The notes under the pieces are model-generated. The model was given only the letters and a program-made list of their open reading frames with translations. It had not been told where the DNA came from and searched no databases. From NCBI GenBank assembly GCA_020636405.1, contig JACJXW010000007.1, forward strand, positions 1-64,000: DNA of 64,000 nucleotides. Direction: 5' to 3'. The stretch comes from Lewinellaceae bacterium (GTDB lineage Bacteria > Bacteroidota > Bacteroidia > Chitinophagales > Saprospiraceae). This document shows, one piece after another, positions 34,686 through 42,745 of this stretch. The translations under genes were made by a program, and so were the position numbers. Positions within the stretch are counted from its first letter, which is position 1, and every line of letters begins with the position of its first letter.

Positions 34686-36248
34686 ATGAAAGCAGCACTC
34701 TTCCTCGCCGCCATCGCATTGGCCTATACCCCCCTCTTCGCCCAGCCCGACACCATCATCCAGAACTACCACCGTGCCTCCGCTCCCAAGGCCACCGAGA
34801 CGCACGTGCAGCTCACCCTCCGGGTGCTCGACCTCAACAACCGGGGCGTGCCCGCTTTGGAGCTCTGGCTGGCCAACGAAAAACAGGACAAGATTTGGTA
34901 CGGGAAGACGGACGATGCCGGCACGGCCGTTTTCCTGCTGCCGCGCGGGCAGCAATTCACCGTCAGTGCGGCCGATGAGCCGGCCTTTGAAAGCTTCCGG
35001 ACCGTAGACGCGAAATTCGTCCAGAGCCGGCTGGCGATCGGTTACAGCCCCAAAACCTATACCGAGGAGGTGCGCAACGATACGCTCTTCCAGCGGGTAG
35101 CGGAAAGCCAGATGCCCACGCGATCGCGGGTGTTGCTGTGGCTGACGGTGGTGGGCTTCGAAGGGCAGCCCCACGAAGGGGAATTGCTGTACTTCAATAT
35201 GCAGAAGAGCGGCCAGGTGTTCGTCGCCGAGACCGACGCCACGGGGCGGGCGATCCTCATGCTGCCCAAGGGAGATAGTATCGTGATGAGCACACGCTTC
35301 GAGCCCGAAATTACGCGCTTCTTCCTGCCCGATGACGACAGGGCAGGGAAACTCCGCCTACGCTACACCACCATCGGAACGAAGGCTATCCTGGCGAGAG
35401 AAGCCGAACGGGCACGCCAGGCCGCTATCCGGGATTCGCTCTACCGCCTGGACCGGCTGCGCGATAGCCTGGCTGCCGAACGGGCACTGGCCGGCGAAGA
35501 GGATTTCCTCCACATGCTGAGCTTCGGCGCCGATCCGGAAAGAGTGAAAGAGCGAATTGCTTCACGCGCCGCTAAAGAAAAAGTCCTGCTCGAGGCCGAT
35601 GAACACTACTTCGAAAAAGCAGGGCAGGAGGTCGAGGCCGCCCTGTACCGCAAGCGGGCGGAGTGGTCGAATAAGGTGATCGTTACCGACATCACCGGAA
35701 GCATGTATCCCTATATGGACCAGGTTCTGCTGTGGCACGCCCTGGCGCTGGTACCCGGCGAGCAGAATAGATACATCTTCTTCAACGACGGCGACAGCAC
35801 GCCCGAATCGGAGAAAAAACCGGGCGCCGCCGGCGGCATCTACATCACGGAGGAGATGAATATGGACCGCCTCCTGGAAACCATGAACAAGGCCATGGCC
35901 GGCGGCAGTGGCGCCGACTCTCCGGAGAACGACCTGGAGGCCCTGCTCGAGGGCGTCCGCCTGATGGGCGAGATCGACGAGCTGATCCTCATCGCCGACA
36001 ACTACAGTGATGTACGGGATATCGAACTGCTCAACCGGCTGCACGCCCCGGTGCGCATCGTACTGGCCGGCGCCGACTACGGAGTCAATGAGGACTACCT
36101 GGAGATCGCATACAGCACCGGCGGCTCCATCCATACCCTGGAGGAAGACATCTACGAACTATCGCACCTGGCCGATGGGGAAGTAGTACGGATCGGAGCA
36201 TACCGCTACCGGGTGAACCGCGGGAAGTTTGTCCAGCTTACAGAATGA
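34686..36248 (+). CDS. Secreted protein with two Ig-like repeats and a von Willebrand factor A-like domain
   Basis: 520 residues with signal peptide MKAALFLAAIALAYTPLFAQ. Two similar beta domains come first (about 40-100, LTLRVLDLNNRGVPALELWL with DDAGTAVFLLPRGQ; and about 145-210, WLTVVGFEGQPHEGEL with DATGRAILMLPKGD), each resembling carboxypeptidase-regulatory-like modules. A charged helical linker follows (AREAERARQAAIRDSLYRL). The C-terminal domain begins VIVTDITGSMYPYMDQVLL, where D-x-T-G-S is a MIDAS-type metal site, and continues with LILIADNYSDVRD. The combination suggests a periplasmic or surface metal-dependent adhesion or regulatory protein. Single gene; partner unknown. Confidence 0.72.
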   Translation: MKAALFLAAIALAYTPLFAQPDTIIQNYHRASAPKATETHVQLTLRVLDLNNRGVPALELWLANEKQDKIWYGKTDDAGTAVFLLPRGQQFTVSAADEPAFESFRTVDAKFVQSRLAIGYSPKTYTEEVRNDTLFQRVAESQMPTRSRVLLWLTVVGFEGQPHEGELLYFNMQKSGQVFVAETDATGRAILMLPKGDSIVMSTRFEPEITRFFLPDDDRAGKLRLRYTTIGTKAILAREAERARQAAIRDSLYRLDRLRDSLAAERALAGEEDFLHMLSFGADPERVKERIASRAAKEKVLLEADEHYFEKAGQEVEAALYRKRAEWSNKVIVTDITGSMYPYMDQVLLWHALALVPGEQNRYIFFNDGDSTPESEKKPGAAGGIYITEEMNMDRLLETMNKAMAGGSGADSPENDLEALLEGVRLMGEIDELILIADNYSDVRDIELLNRLHAPVRIVLAGADYGVNEDYLEIAYSTGGSIHTLEEDIYELSHLADGEVVRIGAYRYRVNRGKFVQLTE

Positions 36249-36354
36249 ATCAGGAACCTGATTTATCCTTTTTTTTTCCTTGCTGTACACCTATTTATTC
36301 CTGTAGATTAGGGAAGTTTAGAATTGAACAAAAACCATTCAATCATCCATCCCT

Positions 36355-38001
36355 ATGAATCGACTTTACCTTTTTCTTGTTTGTCTATTACCCGGCATGT
36401 ACGGCATGTACGGCCAAAACGCCGTCGAGATCAGAAACAACAACCTGCGCGTATTCCTGAAAAGCAATGGCGCCCTGCTGCCCTCCAGCGGCATCCACGG
36501 GTTCGACTATGAACAGAATGGGGAATTTATTCCTCTTATTCACTTCACCGGGCTATGGCTGGGCGCCAAGGATGAAGGCGGCAACCTGCGTTTTGCCCAT
36601 ACCCAGCAGGGGGGGCGCCCCGGGCTTTGGAACACCACATCCGAATTTCAGAAAGTGTGGCAGGTGAACGCCAGCCAAATAGCAGCGCTGCGACAGGACT
36701 TTGAGGACGATGGGGTGATCGACGATCCTGTTGCCGAAATATTTGCCTGGCCCGGCCGGGGAAATCCTCACTTCTTCGATTACAACGGATTTGAACTTCC
36801 GCCTGACAATACGGCCGGGCTGGCGCCCTTCTGGGATGAGAACGGAGACGGCTTGTACGATCCGAATGACGGAGATTACCCGGTATTGGCCATCAGAGGC
36901 TGTGAAGCCCCCATCATCCCTACTCAAATGAACTGGGTGGCCTTCACCGTTCTGGAAAATACCGATCATCCGCTGGAAATATCCCTTAATGTATTCTATT
37001 TCGATTGTGAAGAGGCCAATCCGCTTCAGGAATCCATCTTCACTCACTACAAGGTCATCGACCGGGCGGCAGCGGGAACCCCGGCACTGCCGGAAGTACG
37101 CTGGGGCCATTTTACCGACGGCGACCTCGGATGCCCGCTGGATGATTACGTAGGCATCTTCCCCGAACGTTCAGCAGCCTATTTTTATAATGCCGATAAC
37201 CAGGATGAAGACTGTGTTATTGTCCAGGGCTTCGGCGCCAACCCACCCGCCCTGGGTATCGATATCTATCGGGGGCCCATCGGTTCCTCATTGCAGGAAC
37301 AACCACAGTCCGGAGGTATTACTTTTTTCAATCCCTCATTTGGGAGCTTTCCTCCCGGAGCTACCGACCCCAATCTGGCTACGGAATATTTCAACTACCT
37401 GCAGGGAAAATGGAGGGACGGCAGCCCGCTGACAGTGGGTGGCATCGGTTATGGCGGCTCCGAACCTGCTGCTTTTGCCTTTCCCGGCCTACCGGAGCAG
37501 GAGAACGGCTGGACGGAATGGGAAGCCGGGAACGGCGAGGGAGACCGCAGGGTACTCCTTAATTTTGAGCCCTTTGAACTGGTGCCCGGCGCGGTTAACG
37601 AACTCATCGCCGGCTACACAGTGCATAGCGACGGTACCGACAACCTGGATCAGGCAGCCGGGCTGCGCGATCAACTGGACGTCCTTCAGGCTTATTTTGA
37701 CCATTGCCTCCAGTCCAATTCCGATATCCCCGAGCTGCCTCCCTGCACGCCACTAATGACGGCTACCCGGCCTCTTGCCCAAGAAATAAACCTCGACATC
37801 GCGCCCAACCCTGCCCGAGATGTAGTGCAGGTTATAACGGATGTTTCCATCCTGAGTATCGAGCTTTTCGACGCCAGAGGCAGGATGGTGTCTTCTTCCG
37901 GCGAGGCGGAAATAGCGTTGGGCCACCTGCCACGCGGGCTCTATTTTATACATATCCGGACAAGGCAGGGAATTGCGGTGAGGAAATTGATAGTGGAATA
38001 A
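36355..38001 (+). CDS. T9SS type A sorting-domain protein (secreted, unknown function)
   Basis: 548 residues with a signal peptide (MNRLYLFLVCLLPGMYGMYGQ). The central 400 residues are beta-rich, with GLWLGAKDEGGNLRFA, WDENGDGLYDPNDGDYPV (an acidic Ca-binding-type loop) and EVRWGHFTDGDLGCPLDDYVG. I recognise no catalytic fold. The last about 75 residues, from LDIAPNPARDVVQV through GHLPRGLYFIHIRTRQGIAVRKLIVE-type sequence (GHLPRGLYFIHI, then KLIVE), form a type IX secretion sorting domain: PNP motif, GxxxP-turns and a basic final strand. It is therefore exported across the outer membrane and probably surface-attached or released. Confidence 0.87.
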   Translation: MNRLYLFLVCLLPGMYGMYGQNAVEIRNNNLRVFLKSNGALLPSSGIHGFDYEQNGEFIPLIHFTGLWLGAKDEGGNLRFAHTQQGGRPGLWNTTSEFQKVWQVNASQIAALRQDFEDDGVIDDPVAEIFAWPGRGNPHFFDYNGFELPPDNTAGLAPFWDENGDGLYDPNDGDYPVLAIRGCEAPIIPTQMNWVAFTVLENTDHPLEISLNVFYFDCEEANPLQESIFTHYKVIDRAAAGTPALPEVRWGHFTDGDLGCPLDDYVGIFPERSAAYFYNADNQDEDCVIVQGFGANPPALGIDIYRGPIGSSLQEQPQSGGITFFNPSFGSFPPGATDPNLATEYFNYLQGKWRDGSPLTVGGIGYGGSEPAAFAFPGLPEQENGWTEWEAGNGEGDRRVLLNFEPFELVPGAVNELIAGYTVHSDGTDNLDQAAGLRDQLDVLQAYFDHCLQSNSDIPELPPCTPLMTATRPLAQEINLDIAPNPARDVVQVITDVSILSIELFDARGRMVSSSGEAEIALGHLPRGLYFIHIRTRQGIAVRKLIVE

Positions 38002-38048
38002 GTTTCGTTTGAAGCCCAAGCGCGTTGGGAAAGCGCACTCCGGCAGCC

Positions 38049-38945
38049 TCAGCGAAACAAACCGATCTCACAGATCTCAAAATTATCTCCCCGGTAACCC
38101 GTGATCAGCAGCTTGCTGCCATCCGGGTGCCAGTGTGGCAGCGTATCGCCATCCTCGTTGAAGGTGATGCGCTGCTGCTTTTTGCCGTTGCTTTTCATGA
38201 TGTAAATTTCCGGCCGGGTATCCTCCATCGAGGTGACGTAAGCGATGAGGCGGCCATTGGGGCTCCAGGCGGGGCAGAAGTTATGCCGGGGCCAAAGAGT
38301 AAGGCGCTTCAGCCTGTGGGTTTTGAGGTTCATCCGGTAGATCTCATCGTCTTCGTTGCCGGTCTCGTGGCGGGAGAAAAAAAGGATCTCTTTTCCGGTT
38401 GGGTGCCATTGAGGGTAGACATTTCGGTATTCATCCCGGAAAAGGGCCTTGGTGGTGCTATCCGCCAGGGTGAAGAGGTACAGGTTGAAGTTGGCCTCGC
38501 CTTCCTGAAGGGAATAGGCAATCCGGGTTGCGTCCGGTGAATAGCGGGCAAACAGGCCGCCATCGGCCTCTTTATCCAGGCTCATCACCTGTCGCAGGGC
38601 GCTGCCGTCTGTATGGGCCTCATACAGTGCGGTGAGGCCGTCGCGAGTAGACTCGAAGAGTACTTTCCGGCTATCGGGATGCCAACTGGGGCGGCGCCCG
38701 CCGGCAGGATGCGATGTGAGTTGAGTGAGCTGTCCGCCCTGCCCATCCATGAGGAAAACATCCCACTTTCCATTCCGGTCCGATTCGAAGGCTATCCAGC
38801 GGCCGTCAGGGGAGTAGCTGGCGTATCGGTCGTTGGCCGGGTGGTTGGAAAGGTTGGCTTCCGGAGAACCATCCTGAGCAAGGGTTTTATCCAAAAACGG
38901 AATGCAAAAACACAAAAACATGAAAAAGGGTCTAAGCAAAGGCAT
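38049..38945 (-). CDS. TolB-like WD40/PD40 beta-propeller protein
   Basis: I prefer ATG 38945 (MPLLRPFFMFLCFCIPF), which starts the signal peptide; an in-frame start at 38984 adds a polar lead. Of 298 residues nearly all are PD40 blades: ASYSPDGRWIAFESDRNG, PSWHPDSRKVLFESTRDG, ARYSPDATRIAYSLQEG, PQWHPTGKEILFFSRHE, PAWSPNGRLIAYVTSME and PHWHPDGSKLLITGYRG, six blades in all. Such secreted propellers bind proteins or peptidoglycan-associated partners. Pal and the Tol genes are not nearby, so this is not the Tol-Pal TolB itself. Divergent from the hemolysin III gene. Confidence 0.85.
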   Translation of the reverse strand: MPLLRPFFMFLCFCIPFLDKTLAQDGSPEANLSNHPANDRYASYSPDGRWIAFESDRNGKWDVFLMDGQGGQLTQLTSHPAGGRRPSWHPDSRKVLFESTRDGLTALYEAHTDGSALRQVMSLDKEADGGLFARYSPDATRIAYSLQEGEANFNLYLFTLADSTTKALFRDEYRNVYPQWHPTGKEILFFSRHETGNEDDEIYRMNLKTHRLKRLTLWPRHNFCPAWSPNGRLIAYVTSMEDTRPEIYIMKSNGKKQQRITFNEDGDTLPHWHPDGSKLLITGYRGDNFEICEIGLFR

Positions 38946-39036
38946 ACGAAGGTATTTTTCCCAAATTGCATCTTTTTGAGACACTACAAGGGGTGAAAGT
39001 TGCGGGGTGCGGGTTCCTCGTTTAGAAACCAGAAAC

Positions 39037-39185
39037 GTAACTATTCAGCATTTCGCTTTTAGCGGTTCGCTATTCGCAGCACTATGCCCCTAATTGCAGG
39101 AATCCAAGCTCAAGAAACCAGTTCTTTGTCCTAAATCCGGGTTTTGATGCAGCGTTTAGCGAACGGCGAATAGCTGAATAGTTAC
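39037..39185. repeat. 149-bp inverted word-repeat element in a divergent gap
   Basis: gtaactattcagc (39037-39049) is perfectly repeated in reverse complement at 39173-39185. Inside the arms, words of the type gcgaatagc/ttcgctattcgc/gcttttagcg continue the pairing imperfectly. No ORF. The rest of the 391-bp gap between the TolB-like and hemolysin III genes shows nothing else I can support. Confidence 0.7.
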
Positions 39186-39336
39186 CGAGAAACTTTGAAC
39201 ACGCCACCGTCTACCCCAGGAACCCAGGCCCGGAACCCACATAAAGCATCCCGTCTCCCCCGGCAACAAACCCTCGTTACCATTCGTTTCTTTTTAGGAA
39301 CATTTTGAATCTTTTTGAACGGATCAACCCCCTCCC

Positions 39337-39978
39337 ATGGACTCTATCTATAGTGCCGCCGAACTGCGCCAGGAGCGCGCCAATGCCTGGACTCATGGCC
39401 TTGGGCTGGCTCTGGCAATCATCGGCGTACCCCTGCTACTCTACTACAGTACTGCCGCGAGCGACACCTACCATTGGTGGAGCCTCGCCCTGTTCGGTTT
39501 TTCATTACTGCTGGTCTATTTCACCTCTACGCTGTACCACAGCGTCCGGGCGCCACGCTGGAAGCACGTCTGCCGTATAGCCGACCACATCAGCATTTAT
39601 TTCCTCATTGCGGGCACGCATACCCCATTTCTGGTCTATTGCTTTCCGGCGGATTCCAGCCGTTTATACCTTTACCTTTTATGGGGAATGGTTGTGGCGG
39701 GTTTGCTCTACAAGCTCTTGTTTTTCGGCCGCTGGGAGTGGCTGTCCGTGACCTTTTACCTGGTCATGGGCTGGATGGGCGTCATCACTATACCCCAGGC
39801 AATGGAGTCTATGCCGGAAGCGGCGCTGAACGGAGTGGTGCTGGGCGGGCTTTCCTATACTCTGGGCGTTATTTTTTATGCCTGGCACAAGCTGCCTTAC
39901 CATCATGCCATCTGGCACCTGTTCGTCATTGGTGGAAGTTTGAGCCACTTCTGGGCCATCTGGGAGTTGGTGGTTTGA
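39337..39978 (+). CDS. Hemolysin III / PAQR-family membrane protein
   Basis: 213 residues with seven hydrophobic helices. Conserved PAQR features: ERANAWTHGLGLALAIIG near the N-terminus, YFTSTLYHSVRAPRWK (Ser and His), RIADHISIYFLIAGTHTPF (Asp) and PYHHAIWHLFVIGGSLSHF (paired His). The His/Asp set binds zinc in characterised PAQR receptors with ceramidase-like activity. Bacterial members are called hemolysin III, but haemolysis has rarely been shown and membrane-lipid homeostasis is more likely. The stop is 5 bases before the 325-bp inverted-repeat element. Confidence 0.92.
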   Translation: MDSIYSAAELRQERANAWTHGLGLALAIIGVPLLLYYSTAASDTYHWWSLALFGFSLLLVYFTSTLYHSVRAPRWKHVCRIADHISIYFLIAGTHTPFLVYCFPADSSRLYLYLLWGMVVAGLLYKLLFFGRWEWLSVTFYLVMGWMGVITIPQAMESMPEAALNGVVLGGLSYTLGVIFYAWHKLPYHHAIWHLFVIGGSLSHFWAIWELVV

Positions 39979-39982
39979 AATA

Positions 39983-40307
39983 AAACATGAGTCATGCGAA
40001 TCAGGAGCTAAAGAGCCCTGAAAGGGCCGGGAGTGCAAAATATCAGACAGATCATACGATACTTTTGGTACGGAGAAATGTGCGATTTTTGACGTGCGAT
40101 GTGCGATTTTTGATGGGGCTCCTTGGGAGCAGCCCTTCCGCTCGCCCTACATCGAAAACCGAACATCACAAATCAAACATCATAAATCAGAAAGGCGGCC
40201 TGCTGAAGCAGTAAAAAAAGGGTTGCCGTTTTCACCTCACATGCTGCACCCTCGATCCCTGCCTCCATCGGCTGCCATTTAGCCCCTGATTCGCATGACT
40301 CATGTTT
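39983..40307. mobile_element. 325-bp MITE-like element with 30-bp terminal inverted repeats
   Basis: The 30-base arm at 39983-40012 is repeated in reverse complement at 40278-40307 with a single mismatch. Inside, at 40080-40190, lie word repeats (gatgtgcgat, gatttttgat, and their complements catcacaaatcaaacatc) shared with the 5822-5942 element. There is no ORF that looks real. No target-site duplication is visible. The element fills the convergent gap between the hemolysin III and T9SS genes. Confidence 0.8.
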
Positions 40308-40311
40308 GAGC

Positions 40312-40351
40312 TTGTTCAAAATTCAATTATTGGCCTACAAATTGAACAAAC
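40312..40351. terminator. Hairpin downstream of the minus-strand T9SS gene
   Basis: ttgttcaa and ttgaacaa (with neighbouring aatt/aaatt) form an 8-12 bp stem about 17 bases past the stop at 40368 on the minus strand; a plausible terminator without a long T run. Confidence 0.4.
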
Positions 40352-40367
40352 TCTTAATTCCGAGGCA

Positions 40368-42059
40368 TTACTGCTTCACGAACCTAATCGTCTTCTGGCG
40401 GCCCTCTGCCAGCAAGCGGAGGAAGTAAATGCCCGGCTCCAGTTCAGCTGTGGAGAAGGACAGGTTTTGCTCGCCAGCCGGCAGGCGGCCGAAGTCGAGG
40501 CGCTGCACTACTTGCCCCAGGGTGTTGACCACCTCGGCCTGGCTCTCCAGAGCTTCCTTCATGCGGAAACTCATGTTGGCCTGCTCAGTGGTGGGGTTGG
40601 GGAAGAAGCGGAAGTTCTCCACCTGCAGCTCCTCCAGGTTGCTGTAGGGGATGCCGACCAGTTGGAACCAGAAATTGCCCGGGGCGTCGCCGGTCACCCG
40701 GGTAGAAACCCGTATCAGGTACTCAGTCGGCACACCGGGGAAGCCGGTGAAGGCCGTTTCGAAGAAAGAATTGTTCTGCTGATCCGAGCGGGCGCACCAG
40801 CTGGCATCGCCCGGTGTACCGCAGGCCTCGAAGATGTCGATGATAAACTCTGCATTGAGTGTCACCTTGTTGAAACGAAGTGTGATATCTTCATTTTCAC
40901 CGGAGTTGAAACGATACCAAACATCCCAGAATTCCCCGTCATTGCGGCACGAAGGGTTGGGGAATTCCGGTTGGCCCGAAGCAAAGGAGGTATTGCCTTC
41001 GAAGAAAACTTCAAAGTTATCGGCATCTTCCACGGTTATGATCTCGGCATCATTGGGGGTTTCGCAGGGGTCATTGGCCGGAGGTACAATAAGCGGGATA
41101 CGCCGGACGTAGAAGGTACCGTTACCCGCATCGCCATTCGACCATCCACCCAGGCGGAAATAGTAGGTCTTTCCTTCTTCCACATTAAAGAGCGCGCGGG
41201 AGGTGAAGCCGCCGCAGTTGAAAGCATTCTCATCTACGCCGTCATCACTGCACCCGACCAGGGAATTTACGTCCGGGGGGCAGGTAGTGGACTCATATAC
41301 TGCCATACGGGAGTCGAAATTAGTCGTACCGCAGTTCGACCATTCCAGGCCGTCGGTAAATGTGGCCGTCCAAACATACCATACATCGCTGTATACAAAC
41401 TCTTCGTCATCCTCGAAGCACTGTAGCGGGTCTACGTGCTGGGGAGGGCTGGTATTGCCATAAAGGGATTCAAATTCTACAAAAGTGGAATCATTGGCGT
41501 CGAGCACCAGTTGAATTGCCGTTTCGCAATCATCGTTGGGCGGGCCGGAAGGTGGCGTGAACTCAGCAAGCGAAAAAGTACCGGAACCTTCCTCCCCTGG
41601 GCTGCTGCTGCCCCATCCCCCTATCCGAAGCAGGTAGGTACTTCCCGATACCACGCTGAAATACAGCGAAGAGGTAAAGCCGGAGCAACCAGCACCATCC
41701 TCACTGCACGAGAGGATATCATCATCGCCCGGAGGACAGGCCGAATCGGGTCCATATACAGCAAGATTGGTATCAAAATCGGCCGTACCGCAGGTGCTGA
41801 ATTGCACCGAGCCCGTGAAATCGGCCGTATAGGTATACCAAATATCGTTGTACAAGGAGTCAGAAGAACTGTCGTCGTTAGGGCAGTTCAGAGGGAACTC
41901 CGGCCCCCCGGAAGTAGCGTCAACAGTACTGAAATCATGGGTACCTAACCCCACTGCAATAGCATTTTCGCATTCGTCATTTGCCGGTTGAGCCAGCAGG
42001 CTGCCATGGATTGCAAAAGCCATAGCAAAAGCAAAGATGGCATGTAAATACTTAATCAT
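40368..42059 (-). CDS. T9SS type A sorting-domain protein with tandem NDxCxxA beta modules
   Basis: 563 residues with signal peptide MIKYLHAIFAFAMAFAIHGS. Three successive modules each start with a conserved phrase (PANDECENAIAV, PPNDDCETAIQL, PANDPCETPNDA) and contain DIWYTYTADFTGSVQFSTCG- or YVWTATFTDGLEWSNCG-type strands and TYLLRIGGW or TYYFRLGGW. This is the secreted pre-peptidase-like/jelly-roll repeat seen in Bacteroidota surface proteins. The C-terminal about 80 residues (FRFFPNPTTEQANMSF through LPAGEQNLSFSTAEL and GIYFLRLLAEG) are a T9SS sorting domain. Likely exported and surface-bound; ligand unknown, with a carbohydrate or adhesion role possible. Confidence 0.88.
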   Translation of the reverse strand: MIKYLHAIFAFAMAFAIHGSLLAQPANDECENAIAVGLGTHDFSTVDATSGGPEFPLNCPNDDSSSDSLYNDIWYTYTADFTGSVQFSTCGTADFDTNLAVYGPDSACPPGDDDILSCSEDGAGCSGFTSSLYFSVVSGSTYLLRIGGWGSSSPGEEGSGTFSLAEFTPPSGPPNDDCETAIQLVLDANDSTFVEFESLYGNTSPPQHVDPLQCFEDDEEFVYSDVWYVWTATFTDGLEWSNCGTTNFDSRMAVYESTTCPPDVNSLVGCSDDGVDENAFNCGGFTSRALFNVEEGKTYYFRLGGWSNGDAGNGTFYVRRIPLIVPPANDPCETPNDAEIITVEDADNFEVFFEGNTSFASGQPEFPNPSCRNDGEFWDVWYRFNSGENEDITLRFNKVTLNAEFIIDIFEACGTPGDASWCARSDQQNNSFFETAFTGFPGVPTEYLIRVSTRVTGDAPGNFWFQLVGIPYSNLEELQVENFRFFPNPTTEQANMSFRMKEALESQAEVVNTLGQVVQRLDFGRLPAGEQNLSFSTAELEPGIYFLRLLAEGRQKTIRFVKQ

Positions 42060-42197
42060 AGAGCTCTTTTTTTGATGAATTGTTTAAGGGAAAGTTCTAA
42101 ATATAAAGAATTCTCAAGAAGCACGAAAAACTTATACGTTATTTGTTAAATGCAGGTTAATTTCATTGCCGGGCAACCTTTTCCCAAAGTTGTGCCT

Positions 42198-42205
42198 TAT
42201 CTTTA
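42198..42205 (+). promoter_or_regulatory. Candidate -7 box of the metal-efflux cassette
   Basis: TATCTTTA, one mismatch from TAnnTTTG, sits 26 bases before the TTG start of the HYC_CC_PP gene. No convincing -33 box. Confidence 0.35.
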
Positions 42206-42230
42206 TGAATTGCATTGAAAATTCAGGCTT

Positions 42231-42644
42231 TTGGCAGCACGGCTATTTCATATTACCTTATCTTTTCTGGTGCTATTCAGTTCTACCGGACTGCTGATCA
42301 ACCAGCACTATTGCCGCAACGAGCTGAAGCACTCCGCCCTCTTTACCGCGGCGAAAAGCTGCCATGCGGCAGCCATGCCCAACTGCCCGATGCACGCCGC
42401 CGCACAGAAGGAACAAAAAGGTTGCTGCGACGATGAAAGCCATTTCCTGAAGCACAAACAAGATCAGGTACAAAGCGAAAACGAGCTCGTCAAAGCGCCA
42501 GCATCCATAGCTCTGGCCGCGCCGGCGCCGGTTTTCCTTACCGCCCTTCCCGCTGTTGACAAACAAGCCGTTCATTACCTCAATTATAAACCTCCTCTCA
42601 TCGCCTGCGACCTGCCGGTGCGTTTACAAGTCTTCCGTTTATAG
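42231..42644 (+). CDS. HYC_CC_PP-family small exported protein of the metal-efflux cassette
   Basis: 137 residues. The only in-frame initiator after the upstream TGA is TTG at 42231, giving MAARLFHITLSFLVLFSSTG, an N-terminal export signal. Defining motifs follow in order: INQHYCRNELKHS (HYC), KSCHAAAMPNCPMHAAA and KGCCDDESHFLK (CC), and NYKPPLIACDLP (PP). Cys, His and Met residues cluster between residues 25 and 70, as in a copper- or other soft-metal-binding peptide. This family is typically found beside CusA-type efflux genes in Bacteroidota. First gene of the cassette, 101 bases before cusA. Confidence 0.82.
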   Translation: MAARLFHITLSFLVLFSSTGLLINQHYCRNELKHSALFTAAKSCHAAAMPNCPMHAAAQKEQKGCCDDESHFLKHKQDQVQSENELVKAPASIALAAPAPVFLTALPAVDKQAVHYLNYKPPLIACDLPVRLQVFRL

Positions 42645-42654
42645 GATCTGTTGT

Positions 42655-42710
42655 TCTGTGCATGGGTGCATTCGTGCGTTCGTGCATGGGTGCTTTTGTG
42701 CATTCGTAAC
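42655..42710. repeat. gtgcattcgtg word cluster before cusA
   Basis: gtgcatgg, gtgcattc, gtgcgttc, gtgcttttgtgcattc words repeat with about 8-10 bp spacing in the short gap before cusA. The reverse-complement word occurs between susC and susD (7450-7475). Confidence 0.6.
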
Positions 42711-42733
42711 GGGGTACATCGTACATTGAAAAC

Positions 42734-42745
42734 GACAGTACTGTC
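42734..42745. promoter_or_regulatory. Perfect 12-bp palindrome abutting the cusA start codon
   Basis: gacagtactgtc lies immediately before ATG 42746, where a ribosome-binding site would be. It could be an operator or a translational hairpin; no regulator gene is seen nearby. Confidence 0.35.

Noticed and set aside
34459..34689. 76-codon plus-strand frame after the toxin gene
   Set aside because: Overlaps the start of the next real gene and has no gene-like composition.
40302..41426. 374-codon plus-strand frame opposite the T9SS protein
   Set aside because: Antisense to the repeated NDxCxxA modules; starts inside the inverted-repeat element.
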